In this document: positions 1 to 8,545 of the stretch, piece by piece
How the letters are laid out: each line of letters starts with the position of its first letter
Position numbering within the stretch: position 1 is the stretch's first letter
Assembly: GCA_033002965.1 (NCBI GenBank)
Contig: JAURVB010012331.1
Location: 1 to 64,000, forward strand
Direction of reading: 5' to 3'
Source of the DNA: Piper betle
Lineage: Eukaryota > Streptophyta > Magnoliopsida > Piperales > Piperaceae
Length of the DNA: 64,000 nt
Program-made: the position numbers and the translations under genes
Notes under the pieces: model-generated
Told to the model about the DNA's origin: nothing
What the model saw: the letters and a program-made list of their open reading frames with translations, nothing else
Databases searched by the model: none

Positions 1-520
1 TGGATATATGCTCAAATGTTTTATTGCGGGAATGTTGTGAGAAAAGTATGAAATGTTTTGCGTGTGATTATTATTGTGAATAGAACTGAATAGGCTAAGC
101 AATGAAGTTTAGACTCGGCACATAAGAAGATAAATGATTATTTTATGAATGTTGTGAGAAAAACATATTTTGCCAACATTTTATATCTTATTGATCCATA
201 TATATATATTATTTATTGTGACAGGGGTGATCCCTATTGCACTTTTAAGGGAGACTGTCTGATTTGTTTTAACTATTGTTATTTTTCAAACTTGTAATGA
301 GTTAGTTTTGTTTCGAATATGAATTGTATATCATAGCATTCATCTAGAATAACGTTAGAACCTAAACATCTCATTTGAGCATTTAATGTTTGCATCACTT
401 TCTTCAGCCGCTAAGGGTAGATTCAGGCTAGCTTGACCGAATTAAGTATATTAGTGAACTATTCGCTCGCCGATAGCATTTTTGGTCTGCTTCGTGGGTG
501 AACTAAATTGGGGTGTTACA
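1..520 (+). repeat. Right end of an LTR (family X, related to A/B)
   Basis: The segment ends in GGGGTGTTACA at 510-520, the same 3' terminus as the A and B LTRs. It also carries the conserved block CCCTATTGCACTTTTAAGGG (232-251), which lies 250-300 bp before the end of A and B LTRs. No tRNA primer-binding site follows at 521, so it is more likely a 3' or solo LTR than a 5' LTR. The left part lies outside the window. The sequence differs from A, B and G in detail, so I treat it as a separate family. Confidence 0.75.
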
Positions 521-843
521 TAGCTAACTAGGCTTACTGACCAAAGCTCATTTGGAATCCTCTAGCCTATCAATGAACAGTTATAAAATTTGTGTGTGGC
601 CCAAACACACTGTTTTAGCCTAATCTATGGTCTAGTGTAATGGGCCTTCCTTCCCTTGATTGGCCAATAGGCTAGCCATGGGGAATTTACCTATGAACCT
701 TAAAGTGTAAGTGCCAATCCATCAAAATTTCAGCCCATTTGGACATTGTTAGGTGCGTTTGAAAAATCGTATGGTAAGCCTATTCAATTAAGATTGTATA
801 ATTGATTAAAGCCCACTAAATAAACATGGAACCTGGCTGCTTC
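521..843. other. Unassigned AT-rich stretch between two LTR fragments
   Basis: I recognise nothing here: no ORF of note, no LTR terminus, and no match to other parts of the window. It lies between the end of LTR X (520) and the point where A1's 5' LTR becomes alignable (844). It therefore fills the place where the first ~850 bp of A1's 5' LTR and the left half of B1's 5' LTR should be. It may be old flanking DNA or filler brought in with that deletion. Confidence 0.5.
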
Positions 844-1765
844 GTTTGACACCACCATTAGACCAAGCTCGTCGAGCTGGTGCCGATAGACCCCCTGATT
901 GCCCCGTCCCGAATCATCGCTAGAAAACCGTCAGAAAACTGCCGACACTCGGCGGAAAGCTGCCGGAACCGCCGAAAAATTGGATTCGCGGGAAATTCGC
1001 TGGATCATCCGGCAAACGCACCTGATCCAATCTGATCGGACTTCGGACGCCGCTAGGTGCCGAATTCGAGTCTCGAGCCACAAAACGGAAACCCTAACCG
1101 TCGCCGATTTTCGACGACGCGAGGTATAATTTATTTTAACTTAATTATTTGAAAGTATTGCTTATTAGAATTGCATGCTAGGATTGGTGAATTGTGTGTT
1201 ATAATAGTATATATAAATGTAGATTTGATTAAGGATAAAATATGAAATTTGTTTGATTGAGTGGTGTTAAAAATGGAGACTAAGAAACTGATTAGGGTAA
1301 CTAGGTAATGATCATGATCTAATGCAAACTAGCCTAAGTAGACTTGCTAGAATTGATTGCTAGAATTGATATAGGTTGATGTGTGATGGTTGATGCGTGA
1401 TTGTGTTGATTGTGTGTGCATGCTATAGGATGTGTGATTCATCATGCGGGCGTTAGTTTTTAGCCTGATTGTGTAGGTACAGTGTAGGAGCTCGCCGCCT
1501 AGGTGACGTGGACCCGTTTGGAGCTTCTACCAGGTCCGTTCAGGACTCGATCTCTATTTTACGCTACTCTATTGTATATTTGATTTATCATGTGCAGGAC
1601 GAGTTAAGTGGCATTTTATCGGATCCCACTTAACTCGGGCCATTTAGCCAACAGTTTTATTTCGGATTAATAACCCTCGAGGATGAGATCCCTCGAGTTT
1701 GTTTTCGAACTTCAGATCCAGCTCACGATGCCTTCGGGCCTATTGTATAAATCCCAACCCAGGCC

Positions 1766-1773
1766 TATATATG
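1766..1773 (+). promoter_or_regulatory. Putative TATA box of the A-family LTR
   Basis: TATATATG follows CCCAACCCAGGCC and is conserved at 10305-10312 in the 3' LTR and as TATATATATG in the solo LTR A2 near 36663. In A3 the site has expanded into a long TA microsatellite. A start just downstream would place the leader hairpin and the rest of the LTR in the transcript. Assignment is by motif and conservation only. Confidence 0.45.
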
Positions 1774-2233
1774 TATAGTTTTCGTGTTTTCGGTGAGAGA
1801 TGGGATGAGGGGTACTTGCGGCCACGTCTTCATATAGGGTGTGTGCTCGGAAGAGCGGGCTCTGGAGCTGGGGAGAACCCACTTCGTTCCCGAAGGATCC
1901 GGACAACTCCACCTTTGAGTTCCTCAAACCCGGAGAAGTGTGGAGGTTTACGGGTACTGCAATGCAGCGCATGTCTAGACTTGTGGTTCAAAGGGTACTG
2001 AATGCGACTGCCTGAGAGTGCTCGGCCTTTGTGCTCAAGGCCAGGAGTAATATGGAAGGTGCAGAGGGTGGTAAGGAATGAAATTTGATGCGAGAAGCGA
2101 TAGAGAAATGGCCAAGGTATGAGAATGAGAAAGAAAGGGGGACGCTGTCGACCCGAGGGCAACGGCCCGACGGCGACGGCTCCCGTATGTGCCCTGATGA
2201 GAGTTCTTGAGGAAGTATATGGTTTTGATTCAA

Positions 2234-2253
2234 CAGGAGAGTTTGCTCTCCTG
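2234..2253 (+). promoter_or_regulatory. Covarying leader hairpin, TTTG loop
   Basis: CAGGAGAG / TTTG / CTCTCCTG forms a perfect 8-bp stem. The same place holds TATGAGAG / TTTG / CTCTCATA in B LTRs (12438-12457, 58963-58982) and CATGAGAG / TTTG / CTCTCATG in G. It lies downstream of the presumed TATA box. The function is unknown. Confidence 0.7.
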
Positions 2254-2936
2254 TGCCAGATTGATATTAGTTCTTTTCCGGGCCGGTAACACTCGTTACT
2301 GACGGTTTTTCTATATATCTGTAGGTGAGGAATGCGAGCGATGAAAGCTGTCGGGACTGCGGAGGAGCAGCACGGAACCGCGCACACATGTACCTGCCGC
2401 GTGTAACGTATGTATATTGATGGTGTGTTATTGTTATGTAAATGATAATTTTGATGTGTTTGCTTGAATGAATTACTTGTTATGAAACGAACTGATAAAT
2501 ATGAACGAGTAGGGAGCCTTGGAGTTCAGACTCGGCTCGGGTAAAAACGAATGAGATAATGATTTAATGTCAATGTAGATTGGTATGTGTAATCGTACTT
2601 TCATAAAATATTTATATACCCTTGTTGTGGACAGGTTGGCCCCTATTGCACTTTTAGGGGAAACTATATCCGTTTTTCCGTAATAACATATATTTTCTTT
2701 TGGCTTCTCATTTATTGTTTTGTCTTGTTTTTGCTTGTACATCATAGCATGCATGTAGGACCGCGTTAGAACCCAATTGTTCCCATTCATGCATTTCATA
2801 TTTACATCTCCATCTTGAGACGCCGAGAGTAGATCCGGGTCGGCTTAACCGAATCTAGTAGATTAGCGAACGGTTCGGTCACCGGTGACATTTCCGGGTC
2901 GGTTCACGGGTGAGCCGAAACGGGGTGTTACAGCAG

Positions 2937-3038
2937 TGGTATCAGAGCCAACTCTTGGCATATGTTCTCTGATACCAGTAGTGGTATCAGATCCAACTCT
3001 TGGCATATGTTCTCTGATACCAATAGTGGTAATAGAGC
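2937..3038 (+). other. Primer-binding site, tandemly triplicated
   Basis: TGGTATCAGAGC at 2937-2948, four bases after the LTR end, is complementary to the 3' end of plant initiator tRNA-Met, the usual primer of Ty3/gypsy elements. A 45-bp unit then repeats: TGGTATCAGATC at 2982 and a degenerate TGGTAATAGAGC at 3027. Each of the first two units also holds the inverse motif CTCTGATACCA (2967-2977, 3012-3022), so each primer site can pair with a local complement. Confidence 0.85.
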
Positions 3039-3208
3039 TAATCCTTGGTTGATTAAGATGGTAGATGCATTACAGGTTACATGTGTGCCGAAGCTGCTCC
3101 GAGCTGTACCGACAGGTATTTTTCTATCTTTATGTTTTGGTTCACAGATTTTCTTACAAGTCGGTGGTGTAACAGGGTGAACAGATCAGATCAGGAATTT
3201 GTAGCAAG

Positions 3209-3755
3209 ATGGTGACACAGACCCGTCGGATGTAGATTAGGACCCCATCGCCTCCAGTAGTCAGACAGGATAGTCCCGACCATGGTCACAGTGACACAGC
3301 TTCCAGTCGACCTAGGACCACCATGCCACCAGCAGAGACGAGTGTACCGGTATCAGCTAGTCATCATACGGAGAGCCATCGCCGAGACAGTCGACGCGAT
3401 AGTCACCGCAGTGGGAGTAGTCGACAGGAAAGGGATGCTGCAATAGCTAGGCTAGTTGAGGATTCAGATGCAAATGCAGCAGAATCAGGAGGAATTTAGG
3501 AGAGAGCTCAGACAGATAGCTCTATCAGTGGCTAGAGCAGAGAAGAGACCAGCCATGGATGAAGAGGTGCAAGGAGAGCCAGTAGCGCCCATGGGCCCTC
3601 CGCCACCGCCTCCTCCTCCACCGCTGCAACAGGGAGCTACCCCCGCAACAGCTCCTCTGGTTGCCCCACTTCAGGCAAGGATGAGACAGGATGCCAGTGG
3701 ACCTGCGATAGCAGGTAGCGGGCAAACCGTAGGGGAGTGGAGCAGTTGGAGGTGA
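3209..3755 (+). pseudogene. Gag N-terminal region of A1, broken
   Basis: A start ATG at 3209 opens a Ser/Arg/His-rich N-terminus typical of Tekay-type Gag leaders, but codon 9 is TAG (3233-3235). The frame then shifts near 3450 into an open stretch at 3456-3755. That stretch has a Gln-rich helical segment (about residues 4-30) and a run of nine prolines in the middle. It stops at 3755, and the capsid-like part continues in another frame. So the N-terminal 180 or so residues are split over three frames. This region is not conserved enough to identify alone; its position before the capsid domain makes the call. Confidence 0.7.
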
Positions 3756-3828
3756 CAGTGTACCAGTTGGTACGGGATCACAGATTCCTCGTTATGAGCA
3801 AGCAGAGGGATCAAATAGATCTGTAGAC

Positions 3829-4818
3829 GTGAGGAGTTTGGAATTGTGGCAATATGAGAGATTCGTGAAGAATGGCGGACGACCTTTCTTTGGGAAGTTG
3901 GATGCTGAGGAGGCATTCCTATGGATATCGTCGGCCATAGGAGTGTTTGATAGTATGGCATGCCCCGTAGAACACAGAGTGCGCGTCGTCACAGGAGCAT
4001 TCCAAGACGAAGTGAGGATATGGTGGAGTTCGGTGCAGAATTCTGTATTTGCTCATCGCCAGCCTCAGGACATCACTTGGGAGGAATTCAGAGTGGAATT
4101 CGATGGAAAGTATTTTCCACCAGATGTTAGGAGAAGGAAGGAACGAGAGTTCCAGATGTTGAGGCAAGGGCCTATGACAGTAGTACAGTATGAGACGAGG
4201 TTCAGAGCGTTGGAGAGATTTGCACCAGATTTGGTTCCAACCGAAGGAAGAAGAATAGAGCGCTTCTATGAAGGCCTCCATCATGAGATTCGGATGGCAT
4301 ACTTGGATAGGAAGTTTACTACCCTCGGTGACGTAGTGAGAGCTGCAGGTGAAGCAGAGTGGGTGATAGCTACACGACCACGTCGAGATGTCGACCAAAG
4401 GCAGCAACATCCGAGGCCATATCAGCCAGAGCAGGGGGCACAGCAGAGACGACGTGTAGATGCGCCAGTAGCCATGAGAGCCATGGATGGCCAGGTACAG
4501 GGCAGCAGAGCCCCATTCTGTCAGAGTTGCCAACGCCATCATTGGGGAGAGTGCAGAGCAAGCAGAAATGCATGCTACAACTGCGGTCAGCCAGGGCACC
4601 GAGCCGCAGAGTGCAGAGTAGGCACTAGGGTTTGTTACAACTGCGGTCAGCCAGGACACAGGGCCGCAGAGTGCAGAGGAGGCACTAGGGCCTGTTACAG
4701 TTGTGGTCAACCGGGACATAGGGCTGCAACGTGTTCGACTAGCCCGAGCCAGCAGTTGACACTCCCAGCGCCTCAGCAGAGACTTGCACTTCCAGCTCCC
4801 CAGCAGCAGTCACAGTAG
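3829..4818 (+). CDS. gag: Gag capsid-nucleocapsid region with three zinc knuckles (A1)
   Basis: Gag packages the element RNA and builds the virus-like particle. Residues about 1-185 form the retrotransposon Gag (capsid-like) domain, with the motif WWSS near residue 65 and the segment TWEEFRVEFDGKYFP. Then follows a Gln/Arg-rich linker and a CX2C...C segment at about residue 231. Three CCHC zinc knuckles (CX2CX4HX4C) begin at residues 249, 269 and 289. The knuckles are spaced exactly 60 bp apart and nearly identical, so they arose by tandem duplication. The frame is open for some distance upstream of the ATG, which is therefore not a real start. The terminal TAG (4816-4818) sits inside a Gln-rich stretch and the same frame continues into protease, so it probably reflects a CAG to TAG change. 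Confidence 0.9.
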   Translation: MRSLELWQYERFVKNGGRPFFGKLDAEEAFLWISSAIGVFDSMACPVEHRVRVVTGAFQDEVRIWWSSVQNSVFAHRQPQDITWEEFRVEFDGKYFPPDVRRRKEREFQMLRQGPMTVVQYETRFRALERFAPDLVPTEGRRIERFYEGLHHEIRMAYLDRKFTTLGDVVRAAGEAEWVIATRPRRDVDQRQQHPRPYQPEQGAQQRRRVDAPVAMRAMDGQVQGSRAPFCQSCQRHHWGECRASRNACYNCGQPGHRAAECRVGTRVCYNCGQPGHRAAECRGGTRACYSCGQPGHRAATCSTSPSQQLTLPAPQQRLALPAPQQQSQ

Positions 4819-6969
4819 AGAGGCCAACAGGGCCATGGACAAGGCCAGAGAGGTGGAGACCAACAACCACCGAGGCGGCAGCAAAGGGGACCAGATCAGA
4901 GAGGGTACATGGCTGCAGGACAGACTAGGAAGCAGACGGGTAGGGCACAGCCACAGCCACAGTTAGCTCAGAATCAGGCTGCACCATCTGCACTAGAGCA
5001 GCAGCAACCAGCAAGGATGTACGCAGCCACCGTAGCAGAGGCCCTTGAGGATACGATGGTCGTGACAGGTACGCTTTCCGTAGGCCTTGTACCTGCACGT
5101 GTCTTGTTTGATTCTGGATGTATGCACTCCTTCATTTCGTACATGCACACTAATAGGATAGGATATAAGATAGAGGAGTTAGGACATTCACTGTTAGTGT
5201 CCACCCCCGCCGGTAGTGTAATAGCTACGGGCGAGTGTGTGCGTGATGTCCCTGTTGAGATTCAACAACGACAGCTTGTAGCCGATTTGATACTATTCAA
5301 GCTACAAGAATTTGATGTGATATTTGGGATGAATTGGATGTCCAAGCAAGGAGCAGTGATAGATTGTCGAAGGAAGACTGTGACTTTCCACCATGGAAGG
5401 CGCCGTTTTTTCTTCCAAGGTCAGGGCCGAGACAGGGAGCAAGGATGGATATCCTATCAGAGTGCAGTGAGACAACTGGACAGAGGCAGTGAACTGATAA
5501 TGGCAGCATTAGTTTTGACTGAGCAGAGTGGACTAGGGGAACAACCGAGTATAGAGGAGATTCCAGTGGTCTGCGAATTTACAGATGTATTTCCTGAGGA
5601 GATTACTGGATTGCCGCCAGACAGAGAGGTGGATCTTGCCATCGAGTTGATGCCTGGCACAACCCCAATTTCGAGAGCTCCATATAGGATGGCACCTCTG
5701 GAGCTCAAGGAACTGAAGGAACAGCTACAGACACTGTTGGACCAAGGATTCATCAGACCGAGCGTTTCCCCTTGGGGCGCACCGGTGTTATTTGTGAGGA
5801 AGAAGGATGGAAGCATGCGGTTATGCATAGATTACAGGATGCTAAACCATGCAACGGTTAAGAACAGATACCCTCTTCCTCGTATTGATGATTTATTTGA
5901 CCAGTTGAGCTTAGCAGTTGTCTTTTCGAAGATTGATTTGAGATCAGGATACTACCAACTGAGGATTAGAGCAGAAGACATCCCGAAGACTGCGTTCAGG
6001 ATGAGATATGGACACTACGAGTTTCTGGTCATGCCGTTTGGATTGACCAATGCTCCAGCAACATTTATGGACTTGATGAACAGAGTGTTCAATCAGTACT
6101 TGGACCAGTTTGTGATCGTCTTTGTGGATGACATACTGGTATATTCTTCATCTAAGGAAGAACATGTGCAACACCTGAGGATTGTGTTGCAAACACTGAG
6201 AGAGCATAGGTTGTATGGGAAATTTTTGAAGTGCAGTTTCTGGTTGTCAGAGGTGAATTTTCTTGGCCACATCATCTCAGCATCAGGCATCTCAGTGGAT
6301 CCAGCTAAGATAGAGGCAGTAGTGCAGTGGGAACAACCGAAGACACCTACGGAGGTTCGGAGTTTTCTAGGATTGGCTGGATACTACAGACGGTTCATTC
6401 AGGACTTCTCTTCCATAGCAGCCCCTCTGACGCGACTGACTAGGAAAGAGGAACGGTTCATATGGACAGACGAATGTGAGCGGAGTTTCAGGATGCTAAA
6501 GGAGAGGTTGACTTCGGCGCCTATCCTCGCATTGCCTGAGGGACATGAGGATTTTGTAGTGTATACTGATGCCTCAGGGATTGGCTTAGGTTGTGTTTTG
6601 ATGCAGAAGGATAAGGTTATTGCTTATGCATCTCGTCAGCTCAAGGTGCATGAGCGTAACTATCCTACTCATGACCTAGAGCTTGCTGCAGTCATATTCG
6701 CTCTCAGAATATGGAGGCACTATCTATATGGAACATCTTTCAGACTTCTAACTGATCACCAGAGTCTGAAATATATCTTCACGCAGAAGGATCTGAATAG
6801 CAGACAGAGGAGATGGTTGGAGATGTTAGCTGATTACGAGGTCGACATAGCATACCATGAGGGCAAAGCGAATGTGGTAGCCGATGCATTGAGCAGGAAG
6901 CCAGGATTCTTGTACACCGCAGGATTAGCAGCATTGTCAGTGACCGAGCACACTACGAGCCAGAGATAG
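4819..6969 (+). CDS. pol: Protease, reverse transcriptase and RNase H of A1
   Basis: The frame is the same as gag after its TAG; the first Met is at 4909 and numbering is from there. An aspartic protease with LFDSG at residues 66-70 comes first. The reverse transcriptase has the fingers segment [20 protein letters not shown], then [14 protein letters not shown] and [12 protein letters not shown], and the catalytic FVDD at 405-408. RNase H follows with TDAS (Asp554), DLELAAV, LTDHQSL and VADALSRK, so the four expected acidic residues are present. All core motifs look intact. The stop at 6967-6969 is again TAG and the integrase continues in the same frame. The product would copy the element RNA into cDNA inside the particle. 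Confidence 0.95.
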   Translation, partial: RGQQGHGQGQRGGDQQPPRRQQRGPDQRGYMAAGQTRKQTGRAQPQPQLAQNQAAPSALEQQQPARMYAATVAEALEDTMVVTGTLSVGLVPARVLFDSGCMHSFISYMHTNRIGYKIEELGHSLLVSTPAGSVIATGECVRDVPVEIQQRQLVADLILFKLQEFDVIFGMNWMSKQGAVIDCRRKTVTFHHGRRRFFFQGQGRDREQGWISYQSAVRQLDRGSELIMAALVLTEQSGLGEQPSIEEIPVVCEFTDVFPEEITGLPPDREVDLAIELMPGTTPISRAPYRMAPLELKELKEQLQTLLDQGFIRPSVSPWGAPVLFVRKKDGSMRLCIDYRMLNHATVKNRYPLPRIDDLFDQLSLAVVFSKIDLRSGYYQLRIRAEDIPKTAFRMRYGHYEFLVMPFGLTNAPATFMDLMNRVFNQYLDQFVIVFVDDILVYSSSKEEHVQHLRIVLQTLREHRLYGKFLKCSFWLSEVNFLGHIISASGISVDPAKIEAVVQWEQPKTPTEVRSFLGLAGYYRRFIQDFSSIAAPLTRLTRKEERFIWTDECERSFRMLKERLTSAPILALPEGHEDFVVYTDASGIGLGCVLMQKDKVIAYASRQLKVHERNYPTHDLELAAVIFALRIWRHYLYGTSFRLLTDHQSLKYIFTQKDLNSRQRRWLEMLADYEVDIAYHEGKANVVADALSRKPGFLYTAGLAALSVTEHTTSQR

Positions 6970-8481
6970 TTAGTTGGGATGATGGCGCGACTTACGATTC
7001 AGCCAAGCGTGCTTGAGCAGATTCGGATTGCACAGGAGGCAGATCCGCAGTTGAAGCAGTGGTTGGAACACGGAACACATCAGGAATTGGCCAGGGATAC
7101 AGACGGATTAGTCAGATTGAGAGGCCGACTATTCGTGCCTAATGTTCCAGAGTATCCCGGACTTCGAAGTACTATTCTTCACGAAGCTCACACGTCGAGA
7201 TGCTCAGTACACCCAGGTGGAGTGAAGATGTACCACGATGTCCGACGAACCTATTGGTGGCCAGGAATGAAGAGAGAAGTATACGATACAGTGGCTAGAT
7301 GTTTGGTATGCCAGCAAGTGAAAGCCGAGCACGTACGTCCAGGTGGAATGCTACAACCGTTGGAAACCCCAGAGTGGAAGTGGGAGAGTATAGCTTACGA
7401 CTTTGTAGTTGGTTTACCTAAGACCCGCCAACAAAAGGATGCGATATGGGTCATAGTGGATCGACTTACAAAGAGCGTACACTTCATACCGATCAGGATG
7501 GATTACCCACTGACCACATTGGCTACGCTGTACAGAGATCAGATAGTCAGGTTACATGGCGTACCACGGGAGATCATATCAGACAGGGATCCGAGGTTCA
7601 CATCACGATTTTGGAAGGCTTTTCAGGCAGCTATGGGCACAGAATCGAGATTCAGCACAGCTTTCCATCCTCAAACAGACGGACAGACGGAAAGAACCAT
7701 ACAGACCCTGGAAGACTTGCTTCGCGCATGTATCCTGGATTTCGGAGGGAGTTGGGAAGAACACCTACCTCTGGTGGAATTCTCCTACAACAACAGCTAT
7801 CAGGCCACGATTGGAATGGCACCGTTCGAAGCACTGTACGGCAGACCATGCAGATCCCCAGTGTGTTGGGTGCAGGGCAGCGAACCAGTGGTAGTTGGGC
7901 CAGAAATGATCCAGCAGACACAAGAAGTGGTAATGAGGATTAGAAGAAGAATGAGGTCAGCTCAAGATAGACAAAAGAGTTACGCAGATCAGCGCAGACG
8001 TGAGGTTCATTTCGCGTTAGGAGATCACGTTCTCCTGAAGGTCTCTCCGACTAAGGGAAACACGAGATTCGGGACGCGAGGGAAACTCAGTCCGCGCTAT
8101 ATTGGACCCTTTGACGTGATTGAGCGCATTGGACCAGTGGCATATAGGCTAGCATTGCCTCCTCACCTATCAGCTGTGCATGATGTCTTCCACGTGTCAA
8201 TGTTGAAGAAGTATCACCCTGACAACTCTCATGTTGTCAGCTTCAAAGAGGTAGAGCTGCAACCGGACCTGACGTACCCAGAGGATGCAGTCCAAATCGT
8301 GGACCGAAGAGTGAAGATTCTCCGAAGAAAAGAAGTTCCCCTAGTACGAGTGCAATGGACCCGACGAGGAGTTGAAGAAGCTACGTGGGAACGAGAAGAT
8401 GAGATGAGGAAGCGATACCCGGAGTTGTTCGAGCAACCAGCTTCACAACCAGGTACTACGCCAACATGTACATTTAGATGA
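6970..8481 (+). CDS. pol: Integrase with C-terminal chromodomain (A1)
   Basis: This joins the cDNA to host DNA. The first Met is at 6979 and numbering is from there. An HHCC zinc-binding region lies at about residues 68-115 (HEAH...CLVCQQ). The catalytic core has Asp161 (VIVDRLTK), Asp202 (IISDRDPRF) and Glu238 (DGQTER), with the exact 35-residue spacing of the DD35E family. A GPY/F-like segment follows (SPRYIGPFDVIERIG). A chromodomain lies at about 433-487 (VPLVRVQWTRRGVEEATWE); in this clade it targets insertion to heterochromatin. The reading ends in TGA, followed within 65 bp by the purine tract and 3' LTR. No break is seen in this part, which makes it the best-preserved coding region in the window. 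Confidence 0.95.
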   Translation, partial: LVGMMARLTIQPSVLEQIRIAQEADPQLKQWLEHGTHQELARDTDGLVRLRGRLFVPNVPEYPGLRSTILHEAHTSRCSVHPGGVKMYHDVRRTYWWPGMKREVYDTVARCLVCQQVKAEHVRPGGMLQPLETPEWKWESIAYDFVVGLPKTRQQKDAIWVIVDRLTKSVHFIPIRMDYPLTTLATLYRDQIVRLHGVPREIISDRDPRFTSRFWKAFQAAMGTESRFSTAFHPQTDGQTERTIQTLEDLLRACILDFGGSWEEHLPLVEFSYNNSYQATIGMAPFEALYGRPCRSPVCWVQGSEPVVVGPEMIQQTQEVVMRIRRRMRSAQDRQKSYADQRRREVHFALGDHVLLKVSPTKGNTRFGTRGKLSPRYIGPFDVIERIGPVAYRLALPPHLSAVHDVFHVSMLKKYHPDNSHVVSFKEVELQPDLTYPEDAVQIVDRRVKILRRKEVPLVRVQWTRRGVEEATWEREDEMRKRYPELFEQPASQPGTTPTCTFR

Positions 8482-8530
8482 GGAACATGGTTGAAACTTC
8501 CTTGGTTAAAATTTCGAGGACGAAATTTTT

Positions 8531-8545
8531 CTAAGGAGGGAAGGT
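8531..8545 (+). other. Polypurine tract of A1
   Basis: CTAAGGAGGGAAGGT directly precedes the 3' LTR start TGTAAAACCC at 8546. It lies downstream of the usual gypsy motif ATTTCGAGGACGAAAT. It would prime plus-strand cDNA synthesis. Confidence 0.9.

Larger units (their letters stand above)
844..2932 (+). repeat. A1 5' LTR, left ~850 bp missing
   Basis: It aligns with 9397-11474 of the 3' LTR. It starts abruptly at GTTTGACACCACC and ends in GGGGTGTTACA at 2932. The part carrying the LTR start TGTAAAACCC, the CTCGAG blocks and the GC-rich module is absent. It has a short local duplication near 1348-1365 (GCTAGAATTGAT) that the 3' LTR lacks. A TATA-like element (TATATATG) is at 1766-1773. The covarying leader hairpin (see 2234-2253) and the block CCCCTATTGCACTTTTAGGG are present. 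Confidence 0.93.

Noticed and set aside
2234..2253. microRNA precursor
   Set aside because: An 8-bp stem with a 4-base loop is far too short for a plant miRNA precursor.
2473..2799. Minus-strand 108-codon ORF, repeated in part at 11130-11339
   Set aside because: It lies in the terminal part of the A LTR, on the antisense strand, and is truncated by changes in the second copy.
2937..2948. tRNA gene
   Set aside because: Only 12 bases match the tRNA 3' end; no cloverleaf is present. It is a primer-binding site.
4816..4818. Programmed readthrough of the in-frame TAG between Gag and protease
   Set aside because: The following bases (AGAGGC) do not fit the known CARYYA-type leaky context. Related elements encode gag-pol in one frame, and a CAG to TAG mutation explains it.
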